33,709 bases of DNA, from the NCBI GenBank assembly GCA_017437065.1, contig JAFSBX010000072.1:1-33709 (forward strand), written 5' to 3'. Made by a program: the position numbers and the translations under genes. The DNA is from Lachnospiraceae bacterium. Its GTDB lineage: Bacteria; Bacillota; Clostridia; Lachnospirales; Lachnospiraceae. Of the stretch, positions 1-7,792 are shown one piece after another; position 1 is the stretch's first letter; every line of letters starts with the position of its first letter. Under the pieces are notes generated by a model. That model was not told the origin of the DNA and made no database searches. It saw nothing but the letters and a program-made list of their open reading frames with translations.

Positions 1-68
1 CTTGTTTTTGATAAAGATTTAAGATATTTTCTTTCCTCATCAGTTAATGGGAGATATGTTTGTTTCAT
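1..68 (-). CDS. 5' tip of an unidentified gene (cut by window edge)
   Basis: Only the first 22 codons are inside the window. The peptide begins MKQTYLPLTDEERKYLKSLS. An AAAGGA ribosome-binding site lies 8 nt before the ATG, and an extended -10 promoter lies further upstream. A short N-terminus with an 'LTDEER' motif is seen in the helix-turn-helix start of IS30-like transposases, but 22 residues are too few to assign it. The gene runs off the left edge. Confidence 0.45.
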   Translation of the reverse strand, partial: MKQTYLPLTDEERKYLKSLSKT

Positions 69-97
69 GATAATCATCCTTTGTATTTGATAGAAAG

Positions 98-106
98 ATT
101 ATATCA
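98..106 (-). promoter_or_regulatory. Extended -10 promoter for the left-edge gene
   Basis: On the minus strand the sequence is TG-A-TATAAT, an extended -10 element, about 30 bp before the ATG at 68. No good -35 hexamer is seen at 17 bp, which fits an extended -10 promoter. It lies downstream of the protease terminator, so the left-edge gene is probably a separate transcript. Confidence 0.4.
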
Positions 107-207
107 TATGTCACGTCAGTATTCTATAGGGTACTTATTTATTTTTCTTAGTACTAGCACCTCTCATGGATAATAATATAAAAACTGTTCATGACATAAT
201 TATACAT

Positions 208-246
208 AAAAAAATCAATCGGAAAACACTCCAATTGATTTTTTTC
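208..246 (-). terminator. Intrinsic terminator of the ATPase-protease operon
   Basis: Just after the protease stop codon the minus strand forms a stem from AATCAAT(T)GG pairing with CC(G)ATTGATT around an 8-nt loop, followed by seven T. It sits directly downstream of the S8 peptidase gene and should end that transcript. Confidence 0.7.
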
Positions 247-248
247 AT

Positions 249-2552
249 TTATTCAACAGGAACCATAACTTTGTTCACATTATGGATTTCTATCGGCAAC
301 AAGTTAGAGTATGTCTGTAGTATATTATCATACAAATTCCCTTTATACCCTTTGGCTTCAATAGTAACTGCTACAAAATACTTAATATTTTCATGCTCAT
401 ACCCATTTCTTCCAATCGCATGCAATGTTAAAAATGGGTTTAACAATGATGTTGCTCTCATAGATTTGGTTTTCTTTATAACAGTATCCCATTTTAAATC
501 TTTATTTCTAAGTGCATTCTCACTTTTATCTTTTTTTGCAGCACCACTTACAGGTAATTCCGACATTTTATATCCTTGCTCCAATAATTTTTCCATCTGC
601 TGTGCATCTTCTGTTTTTGTAAGATTTAGCTTTATTGTCTTTTTCCCTTTTTTCGAAAAGTTAAACACCGCACTGTTAGGATAAAATGTATCTTCTATAC
701 AGTTATTGGTATATGCATCCGTATCTGTTATATCCGGATTAACAATAGTTGTTATCGTCCATATAACACTCACATTTCCTATTGATTGATTAACTCCAGG
801 TGAAAAAATAGGTAATTTAACCGTACTCGCAGCAGGCAAATCTCCCGAATATAGTATTGTCACTTTATTTCCAATACATTTTAAAATATCATCAACATCC
901 TCTTTACCAAATCCATATCCACATTCATTATCCCGCACCCCAGACATAGAGGTCGCATTATGAATCAATAATGTTCGTCCCAAATGTGGAGTAATTGATG
1001 GTGAATGTGCCATCATCCGACCAATTTTTCCCGTTGCCACAGGAGTTGCCAAACTTGTCCCTGCACTAATACCAACCTTATCATTACCTCTTCCAACAAC
1101 AATGAACGGCCGTTCCTGACTGCCACCAAACTCTAACAAATCAGGTTTTGTTTTCGCTCCTTCTCTTCCAGGACCTACACTGCTATAATCTGCTCTGATT
1201 TTTTCACCAAACAAATTATATGTATATGCTCCCACCGCAAGTCCATTTACCATATCAGACGGGGTTTGAATACGGTTCAAATACTCCCCTCTATTACCAT
1301 CATTACCGACAGCAGTACAAAAAAGCGGGTTAATTTCTCCTTCCTCTACATTATATGTCAGACGATCCAATGCATATGTAAATCGACTTATATTATCATC
1401 CAAAATCGGTTCTTTAGGACCAAATGATAAGTTATATAATTTTATATCTTTACGTTCAGCTACAACAGCTTCAATTTGATCAATAGTTTCGTACATTCCA
1501 TGTACCGATTCAGCATCTCGTGTACTCGTTATCTGTGTTTCAGCTGGCAACACTCTAAATGACTCTACGAATACAGAGGGATTTTTCAATTCATCTGATG
1601 GGTTTTTTCCACCTAAGTGACCATGCAATATAGCTCCACACACTGAATTCCCATGTTGTAACGAATTTGATGTGGCCGTTGTATTTACTACATCATTTTC
1701 CTTTGCATAACCTTTTAACAGGACATGATCTTCAATTATACCACCATCAAACATTCCTACTGTTATATTAGAACGCATTTTCTTTTTTGCCGGCCTAGGA
1801 CCTTCCACTTCCTGCACCATTCGCAATGGTTCAAGATCAATATCTCCCATAGGGTGCAAAGACCTCAATGGATTAAACTTTTCAATAGCTGCTATTATTT
1901 CCCGATCGCAAACTGCACTGATAAAAGTTAAACCTTTTTCATAGCTTTTTATCTTTATTTCATTTGAAGATAAACCTGAAATTTCCATAAATGCATCTAA
2001 CATTTTCTGGACACTATTTTCCAAAGGATGAAGAACAATTTCTATTGTTCCTTTCGTCCAATCCTCTGTCAATCCCTGAACCTTCTCCTCGCTACTTAGC
2101 AGGTCTATATTCTTTATAGACTGTATCTGTCTTCTCCATTTTTCGACAGTATCCTTACTTCCATTTCTCAGTGTTTTTTCTAATTTATCTATTCCTGCAT
2201 TTTTTGTCTTGACAAAATACAATTTTGCATCTTTTTTTTCGCCATTTTCATCTACAAAGGCATATTTTCTTCCACCTATAATCTGCATGTCTTCCGATAT
2301 CATCAAAGAATCTGGAACATATGATTTTGCTTCCAATTTAGGCTCCAATCGAATACACAGAACTTTTTCATCCAAAAATATTTCTTCTTTATCTTCGATC
2401 TTCTTTTTGATATTATTCAAATCATTGCAAATATTTATTTTTGCGTCGTTATAATCATGCGGCCATTCTTTAGGTGGAAAATTCATTTTTTTACTAATCG
2501 GCTCTACATATAATTCTCCATTTGCAATAATGGGATATTTTCCTTTTTCCAT
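249..2552 (-). CDS. S8 family subtilisin-like serine peptidase, partner of the AAA+ ATPase
   Basis: A 767-residue predicted cytoplasmic serine protease with no signal peptide. The catalytic triad reads as Asp269 in VGMFDGG, His300 in QHGNSVCGA and Ser500 in SAGTSLATP, with the oxyanion Asn417 in AVGNDG. The catalytic domain covers about residues 260-540. About 260 residues of unassigned N-terminal region precede it, including an Arg/Lys-rich PAKKKMR linker, and about 220 residues follow. The start ATG has a strong AGGAG site located in the last codons of the upstream ATPase gene. The two ORFs are 4 nt apart, so they are probably translationally coupled. AAA ATPase plus S8 protease pairs have been reported as candidate anti-phage modules (I recall the IteA/IteS naming, not verified). 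The family call is seen directly; a defence role is inferred from the pairing and the mobile surroundings. Confidence 0.9.
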   Translation of the reverse strand: MEKGKYPIIANGELYVEPISKKMNFPPKEWPHDYNDAKINICNDLNNIKKKIEDKEEIFLDEKVLCIRLEPKLEAKSYVPDSLMISEDMQIIGGRKYAFVDENGEKKDAKLYFVKTKNAGIDKLEKTLRNGSKDTVEKWRRQIQSIKNIDLLSSEEKVQGLTEDWTKGTIEIVLHPLENSVQKMLDAFMEISGLSSNEIKIKSYEKGLTFISAVCDREIIAAIEKFNPLRSLHPMGDIDLEPLRMVQEVEGPRPAKKKMRSNITVGMFDGGIIEDHVLLKGYAKENDVVNTTATSNSLQHGNSVCGAILHGHLGGKNPSDELKNPSVFVESFRVLPAETQITSTRDAESVHGMYETIDQIEAVVAERKDIKLYNLSFGPKEPILDDNISRFTYALDRLTYNVEEGEINPLFCTAVGNDGNRGEYLNRIQTPSDMVNGLAVGAYTYNLFGEKIRADYSSVGPGREGAKTKPDLLEFGGSQERPFIVVGRGNDKVGISAGTSLATPVATGKIGRMMAHSPSITPHLGRTLLIHNATSMSGVRDNECGYGFGKEDVDDILKCIGNKVTILYSGDLPAASTVKLPIFSPGVNQSIGNVSVIWTITTIVNPDITDTDAYTNNCIEDTFYPNSAVFNFSKKGKKTIKLNLTKTEDAQQMEKLLEQGYKMSELPVSGAAKKDKSENALRNKDLKWDTVIKKTKSMRATSLLNPFLTLHAIGRNGYEHENIKYFVAVTIEAKGYKGNLYDNILQTYSNLLPIEIHNVNKVMVPVE

Positions 2553-2556
2553 ATCA

Positions 2557-3651
2557 TCACTCCTTTATATATCTTCCAACTGATGCCGATGAAATCATAG
2601 TAATATTTGAAATATCTCTCAACGATAATTCTGGAAATTCATTCTTTATCCTCTTACATAATTGAACTTTTTCATTTCGATCTTTTAATTCAATTATGCG
2701 GCAACACTCTCTCAAAGCAAGTATATCTGGCTTGTCATCGTGATTCATCACCATCTGACGCTTTATATGTTCACATAGTTTACAAATTTCAGAAGCAGAA
2801 ACAGTTTCTGTATTTCCAACAATGAACTTTATTGTATCACTTTTCATCTCACCGAACTTATTACCCAATGTTCTCTCAACAAGTTTCCTGCGTTCTTCCT
2901 TTCCAGGCATAGGGATTTCTATATTCCTATCGAATCGCCTCCATATTGCTTTATCCAATATCTCCGGGTGATTAGTAGCACCTACAATCACACAAGTAAC
3001 CGGACATTCTTCCAATTCTTTTAGAAGGACATTTACCAACCGTTTAAGTTCTCCTAAATCTCCCATATCATCTCTTCTTTTTGCAATAGCATCTAACTCA
3101 TCCAAAAACAAAATAACATTTTGGGATTTAGCATAGTCAAATATACTTTTTATATTTTGTCCACTTCTACCCAAGTAACTTGATATCGATGTTGCCAAAT
3201 CAACCGTCACTATTGGTAAATTAAGTTTATAAGAAAGCCATTTTGTTATATACGTTTTACCTACCCCTGGTTTTCCGCTCAATAATATACTATTAGGTGG
3301 AACAATATCCTCTTCCAAAAATCTTTTCAACAATTCGCGTTCTAGCAAAAAATCCTTTAGTTGATGCCAAACCTCTGGCGATAATATCGGTTCTTCTACC
3401 ATTATCGGTTCTTCCACCTTCACCAATTGGCTTCGAGTTTCTCTATCAACTGGAGCGGGGGTCAAATCCAATGTTCTCAATGTGTCAGCCCCCACGCTGC
3501 TATTGGCGGTTATTTGCATAATTTCCGATGCTATTTGAGGATACTCTTTTTTTATTTTTCTCCCTATCATGAGAGAAATCGATTCTACAGCCTTCTTATC
3601 ATTATTTAATGCTGCTCTTATTAATTTAGGAATCAATTCATATACTATCAT
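2557..3651 (-). CDS. AAA+ ATPase, first gene of the ATPase-protease module
   Basis: A 364-residue single-domain AAA+ protein. The Walker A motif is GKPGVGKT (126-133), Walker B is LFLDELDA (181-188, Asp184/Glu185), the sensor-1 region is GATNHPE (224-230), and there are paired arginines Arg238/Arg239 in IWRRFDR as finger candidates. Residues 1-95 are a helical region of unknown role. The last 25 residues (about 340-364) look like a small helix-turn-helix. The arrangement resembles classic AAA proteins that feed or gate a partner protease or remodel a target. The start ATG follows an AGAGGAAA site. A perfect promoter and three TTGATACA boxes lie upstream. The stop is 4 nt before the protease start. 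ATPase identity is very likely; the substrate is unknown. Confidence 0.9.
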   Translation of the reverse strand: MIVYELIPKLIRAALNNDKKAVESISLMIGRKIKKEYPQIASEIMQITANSSVGADTLRTLDLTPAPVDRETRSQLVKVEEPIMVEEPILSPEVWHQLKDFLLERELLKRFLEEDIVPPNSILLSGKPGVGKTYITKWLSYKLNLPIVTVDLATSISSYLGRSGQNIKSIFDYAKSQNVILFLDELDAIAKRRDDMGDLGELKRLVNVLLKELEECPVTCVIVGATNHPEILDKAIWRRFDRNIEIPMPGKEERRKLVERTLGNKFGEMKSDTIKFIVGNTETVSASEICKLCEHIKRQMVMNHDDKPDILALRECCRIIELKDRNEKVQLCKRIKNEFPELSLRDISNITMISSASVGRYIKE

Positions 3652-3679
3652 TTATATCATTTCCTCTTTTTTTATTTTT

Positions 3680-3761
3680 TTGATACATTGAAATTATACT
3701 GTTTTATCAACGTTTTGTCAATCTTGTTGTATCAATTTTATTTTAATTTATTTTTGATACA
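3680..3761. promoter_or_regulatory. Three TTGATACA boxes flanking the operon promoter (putative operators)
   Basis: The octamer TTGATACA occurs at 3680-3687 and 3754-3761 on the plus strand and, inverted, at 3728-3735. One copy overlaps the predicted transcription start and two lie upstream of the -35 box. Copies one and two face each other across the core promoter; copies two and three form an inverted pair with 18 bp between. This is the layout expected for a dimeric repressor or a looping operator. The cognate regulator is not identified; the ATPase C-terminus is one candidate. Confidence 0.55.
3693..3721 (-). promoter_or_regulatory. Perfect consensus sigma-A promoter of the ATPase-protease operon
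   Basis: On the minus strand TTGACA (3716-3721) and TATAAT (3693-3698) are separated by exactly 17 bp. Both hexamers match the consensus exactly. Transcription would start near 3686, about 35 nt before the ATPase ATG. A promoter this strong on a potentially toxic protease module suggests that a repressor controls it. Confidence 0.85.
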
Positions 3762-3769
3762 CTTTTAAA

Positions 3770-3799
3770 GCCGATCAGGAATCGCAACTCCCAATCGGC
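3770..3799. terminator. Likely terminator after the serine recombinase remnant
   Basis: GCCGAT at 3770-3775 pairs with ATCGGC at 3794-3799, with an inner GGA/TCC pairing and T-rich flanks on both strands. It lies just past the recombinase stop codon and upstream of the ATPase promoter, so it insulates the two units. Confidence 0.5.
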
Positions 3800-3807
3800 A
3801 TCTTTTC

Positions 3808-5227
3808 TTACTCCTCTTCATTTTTACATTCAATCTCCGTTCCGTCCAGGAACACCACCAACAATGTTCCATCCTCAAAAACCTTAATGTGGTCCAGTGT
3901 TTTCAGCATGAAGTCCGTATCCATCTCTGTCAGAGGTTCTGCTCCATCGGTGTATTCTATGAACTTCTCTGCCCGATAACCTTCTAATAGGTTCTCGCTC
4001 TGCAGATGTTCCGTCCACTGCTCCATGAAATCCTCTCGGTTCTCCACCAACGCATTCCAAGCCATAAGATATGCCTTTATCAGCGTTTCTTCCTCCACGT
4101 GGCGGTTGGCACCTCCCATGACTCCTTTGACCTTGTAGCGTTCACTGCATTGCCATACCTTACGGTCAACACCCGTGCTGCTCCGCCAGCCTTTTCGTGC
4201 AAATACCTTATTGCAGTCTCCGCAAATAATCTTGGATGCAAATGGATTGCTTTCCGGCCGGTGGGAATAGGAGTTTGTCCCAATGCTCCTCCAGATACTT
4301 TTTCCTGCGTTTTATTTCAAGCTGTACACATTCCCATATCCGCTTTGAAATGATGGCATCATGGTCATCCTCCACATAAAACATCTGAATTTCCCCTTTG
4401 TTCTGTGTACGTTTCTTGGTGAGGAAATCCACCGTATAACTTTTCTGCAGCAAGGCATCACCCTTGTATTTTTCATTTTCCAACATACTCATTAAGGTTG
4501 TGGACTGCCACTTCGTACCTCCATCCCAGTTTTTCACACCTTCCCGTTCAAAAATCCGCTTGATGTAATCGGTTGTTTTTCCGTCCAGGAATTCCTGATA
4601 CAATCGTATTACAATTGGCTCCTGTGTCCTGTTGATTACCAGCTTCCCCGTTTCATCCGTATCGTATCCAAGAAAACGCTTTGTACTCATTTTGTGTTTT
4701 CCTGTTTCAAACCTTCTGCGGATTCCCCATGTGCAGTTCTCTGAAATGGACCGGCTCTCATCCTGTGCCAGTGAGGAAAGAATGGTCAGCAGCACTTCGC
4801 CCTTTGCATCGAGGGTATTGATATTTTCCTTTTCAAAAATAATCCCTATCCCCAAATCTTTCAACTCTCGCACATAGTTCAAACAATCCAGCGTATTTCT
4901 TGCAAATCGGGAAATGGACTTAGTAATAATCATGTCTATTTTCCCCGCCCTGCAATCAGCAATCATGCGGTTGAATTCATCTCTCTTTTTGGTATTGGTT
5001 CCCGAAATTCCTTCATCCGCATAAGTCCCTGCATATTCATAGAGAGGATTATCGCTGATATAATTTGTGTAATAATTGACCTGATTCTCATAGCTTAATA
5101 ACTGTTCTTCTTGGTCGGTTGACACTCGGCAGTACGCTGCCATCTTCAATTTCTGCACTGACTGTGCTGTTCCTGATTCCGCAGTCGAAATCTGCTTTGC
5201 TGGTATAACAGTAATGCTTCTTGCCAT
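3808..5227 (-). pseudogene. Large serine recombinase, frameshifted (copy A)
   Basis: The N-terminal resolvase domain is intact: the catalytic serine lies in YCRVSTDQEEQ, with SRFARNT and FEKENINT motifs and the QDESRS helix following. The recombinase domain (FLGYD..., NEKYKGD) follows. A single extra A around 4282-4283 (after EEH) shifts the frame; without it the protein continues as GTNSYSHRPESNPFASK into a zinc ribbon. The first knuckle CGDC and the Cys of WQCSER are present, but the last zinc Cys is replaced by Gly (VMGGANRH). The coiled C-terminus runs to 3808. The start at 5227 is chosen because it has an AGGAGGTGG site; it lies inside the 3' end of copy B, a 140-bp overlap. Probably inactive, and the debris of an integrative element. 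Confidence 0.8.
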
Positions 5228-6093
5228 TTTTAACCACCTCCTCAATCACTGTCTGTTCCGTAATGTTCAAGCCTTGCAATTCGGAATCATCAATCCTTAT
5301 CCCTTTACATGCCTTGACTCCCTTTTCAATGTAGGTGCTGCAGAGCCATTGGATTTTCTTCGTGTAAACCTGTCTGCGCCGGAGCGTTTTTCCGCAATAA
5401 GGGCAAAGCAGCATTCCGCTTAAAGGATAGCGGTTTTGGAACTTCATTGTGCTGTCCTGTCCGATATTCCTGTCACGCTTTCTCTGTTCCCTGACTTCCT
5501 GCACCTTTTCCCATACCTCCGGCGATACAATTGGTTCGTGATTTTCCGAAATGTAATAACTCTGCACTTCCCCGTTGTTTTTCCTTGTATGGTTTCTTTT
5601 GTTTTCAGGGGTGTAATACTTCTGCAGATGAAAATCCCCTTTGTACTTTTCATTGCAAAGCATCCCATTGATGGTCCCGCTTTCCCATGTTGTTCCCGTC
5701 ACCGTTTTCACACCCAGGTAATCAAGCAGCTCCCCAATCCTTGACGAGCCGACATTCATTAGATACAGGTCGAAAGTCAGACTGACAATTTCCGCTTCCT
5801 TTCTGTTCACAATCAAATCTCCATATTCGTTTTTGTCATAACCGAGAAAGCGGGATGTGGTAATCATCACTTCTCCTCTCTCAAACTTCTTCCGAATGGA
5901 CCATTTATTGTTTTCACTCATGCTTCTGCTTTCTTCCTGTGCAAAAGAAGCGAGGACGGCAAGCATCATCTCACCGTCCCCTGATAGAGTGTTAATGTCC
6001 TGTTCTTCAAAAAAATACCGACACCCAGTTCCTTCAGTTCCCTTGCGAACTTTAGAACGGTGACGGTATTTCTAGCAAACCTCGATTTTCTAA
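5088..6093 (-). pseudogene. Large serine recombinase, N-terminally truncated and frameshifted (copy B)
   Basis: From SRFARNT onward this matches the large serine recombinase family: QEESRSMSENNKWSIR, FLGYDKNEYG, NEKYKGDFHLQ and the zinc ribbon CPYCGKTLRRR...WLCSTY. The first 65 or so residues, including the catalytic serine, are missing. Similarity stops at about 6088, next to a long hairpin. A run of seven A at 6009-6015 puts the frame out: eight would restore GIFFEEQDINTLSGDGEMM. The open part (293 codons, 5088-5969) still reads well. It lies upstream of and overlaps copy A, as in the tandem recombinase cassettes of clostridial integrative elements. Confidence 0.8.
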
Positions 6094-6158
6094 TAAAAGA
6101 AAAAGCAATTGTTTTCATTTCATAAAATATAAATGAAGGCAATTGCTTTTTGTCTTTT
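6094..6158. terminator. Long AT-rich hairpin at the recombinase truncation point
   Basis: AAAAAGCAATTG (6100-6111) pairs perfectly with CAATTGCTTTTT (6140-6151). The pairing continues inward through TTTCATTT/AAATGAA and outward through TAAAAGA/TCTTTTA with a 2-nt bulge. A- and T-runs flank both sides, so it can act as a bidirectional terminator, for example for the DisA_N-like gene that ends at 6293. It could also be a small inserted palindromic element. Confidence 0.6.
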
Positions 6159-6292
6159 ACTAAGTTAATGACATTGCAGAAAATCAAGGTTTCCTCGAAA
6201 GCAGACAAACGGTTTCAATATTCCCAGTAATGAGAATTTATACATACAAACCAAAATAAAAAGCACAAATAAACTTAAAACCTCATTAAATA

Positions 6293-7639
6293 TTATATTT
6301 CTTTTCCATTGCTTATTAAATTTGCATATCCATCTTCTGAAAACACCACAATTAAATTTTTCTGTTCTCTGCGGAAATAAGAATACTTTATAGCCGAATT
6401 ATATCTCGCACCTCTCGCCATATCAAACCCATTATCACTTGGCATTTCTCCATCTAATATTGTTCCTATAGCATAAACCTTTCCCTGTTTATCCATTAAT
6501 ATAGCCCCATCAATAGCAGTTATTTGTTCCACATATTTATCAATATTATCTTTTACTTTTATTCCAAATCCTGCACTATTTAATCTTCTTTTCTCTTCCT
6601 TCATGTCATCTAAAAAAACTAACATAGTACCATGCTTCTGTGATTTAGCCTTATCAACTATCTTCCAAATAACATCTATATTATCATCACACTTAAATAT
6701 TTTTTGAAAACATCTTCTAAATTTTTCTTCAAAACTATCATCATTACAAATTATCTTTAGATTTATACCACTGAACTCTATCCCTTGTCCTTTACTATAC
6801 TCACCCTCTTGACTGAATCTCCAGATTCCATTCCCCTTAAACTCTATTAAAAAATAATTGCCATAAATATTTTTAGGTGAAATAAAACCAACAATACATT
6901 CTTGATTATATAATAGATATAAACCGTCCTTATCTGCTTGATATGTAATTTGTAACAATTTTCTTATCTTCTTAGTCTCATGTAACCTTACTACAGTTTC
7001 TAAAACTATATCACACTCATTATCTAAATATTCAGAAATCACTATAAATTTTCCTATCATTTCTTCACTTTCATATGTCATCTTAGAAATTTTTTCGATT
7101 GCAGTAACACTCGAAAAATAAGACAATTGTGATAAACAAATAGTGTTTCCTGAAATCCTTTCTTCAATGAATTCTCTGCTCCACACATATATTTGATTTT
7201 TCAAATATACAACATCATCTCTATTTTCTTCTATTACAGATACAAATGTCTCAATTATACTTAAAAAACGTTGAACGATAAATTTCAAATATGTTTTTAC
7301 AAATTCTTCACATTTCTTATCGTTATATTTAAGTACAACTACAAAATCTCCATTTATATCTTTATAAGTAAATTTGTTAGAAAAATAGTAACTTTTTCCA
7401 CAGAAATTCGCTCTTTGTTTTGAATTCGCCCATTCTTGTAAGTCATTTTTTAAACTCTCATCTATATCTCTGTAATTACCTACACACATCTCATTTTTCG
7501 ACTCATCAATCGCTAAAAGCCCTATTTGATAATCCAATTCATTTTTTAAACCTAATTCATAAAAAAGTACTTTTACTAACTCTTCCAAATGTCTAGTATG
7601 ATATTTCATATGATTGTTAATATAACGAATATTTTTCAT
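6293..7639 (-). CDS. Stand-alone protein with C-terminal diadenylate-cyclase-like (DisA_N) domain
   Basis: A 448-residue protein. Residues about 330-448 resemble the DisA_N / DAC domain: HGTMLVFLDD (336-345), the DGA signature (377-379), then GARYNSA (410-416) where canonical cyclases have GTRHRAA, and VVFSEDG (431-437) in place of VSEETG. The DGA loop is intact, but the canonical Arg-His-Arg triad is Arg-Tyr-Asn, so activity cannot be assumed. Residues 1-320 match no family I recognise. Related proteins with 'probable sensor' N-terminal domains (DACNV, DACNG and others) have been described computationally in conflict-system contexts. There are no membrane segments. The ATG has an AAAGGA site 8 nt upstream. 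The gene is AT-rich with many AUA/AGA codons compared with rlmD next to it, suggesting transfer. Whether it makes c-di-AMP, another nucleotide or only binds nucleotides is open. Confidence 0.75.
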   Translation of the reverse strand: MKNIRYINNHMKYHTRHLEELVKVLFYELGLKNELDYQIGLLAIDESKNEMCVGNYRDIDESLKNDLQEWANSKQRANFCGKSYYFSNKFTYKDINGDFVVVLKYNDKKCEEFVKTYLKFIVQRFLSIIETFVSVIEENRDDVVYLKNQIYVWSREFIEERISGNTICLSQLSYFSSVTAIEKISKMTYESEEMIGKFIVISEYLDNECDIVLETVVRLHETKKIRKLLQITYQADKDGLYLLYNQECIVGFISPKNIYGNYFLIEFKGNGIWRFSQEGEYSKGQGIEFSGINLKIICNDDSFEEKFRRCFQKIFKCDDNIDVIWKIVDKAKSQKHGTMLVFLDDMKEEKRRLNSAGFGIKVKDNIDKYVEQITAIDGAILMDKQGKVYAIGTILDGEMPSDNGFDMARGARYNSAIKYSYFRREQKNLIVVFSEDGYANLISNGKEI

Positions 7640-7702
7640 TACTTCATTCCTTTCGTATATTATCTTTCGCCAAAATGTATATTTCCCGTTCCCAAAATCC
7701 TA

Positions 7703-7728
7703 TCCCCTGGGGTAAATCTCCGATTATA
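7703..7728 (-). promoter_or_regulatory. -10 box and start-site palindrome of the DisA_N-like gene
   Basis: On the minus strand TATAAT (7723-7728) lies about 85 bp before the ATG; the -35 region is weak (TTTCTG at 17 bp). Immediately downstream, at the expected start site, is the palindrome CCCC-A-GGGG within TACCCCAGGGGATA, which could be an operator. An 8-bp inverted pair TTTCGCCA / TGGCGAAA (7665-7672 and 7776-7783) brackets the region. Confidence 0.4.
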
Positions 7729-7792
7729 TCACCACTCTACGAAAACAGAAACACACATCTATTTTATTCCAAAAATGGCGAAATCCTTTGAT

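Noticed and set aside
166-684. 172-codon plus-strand ORF opposite the protease gene
   Set aside because: Hydrophobic antisense reading of the S8 peptidase 3' end; no SD site and the minus-strand gene is unambiguous.
4080-4283. 67-codon frame MGQTPIPTGRKAIHL inside recombinase A
   Set aside because: An alternate-frame reading around the frameshift; the true frame there encodes the zinc ribbon.
6094-6208. Chimeric N-terminus MSAFEETLIFCNVINLVKDK fused to the recombinase B remnant
   Set aside because: It reads through a hairpin with no family similarity and then frameshifts; an accidental fusion.
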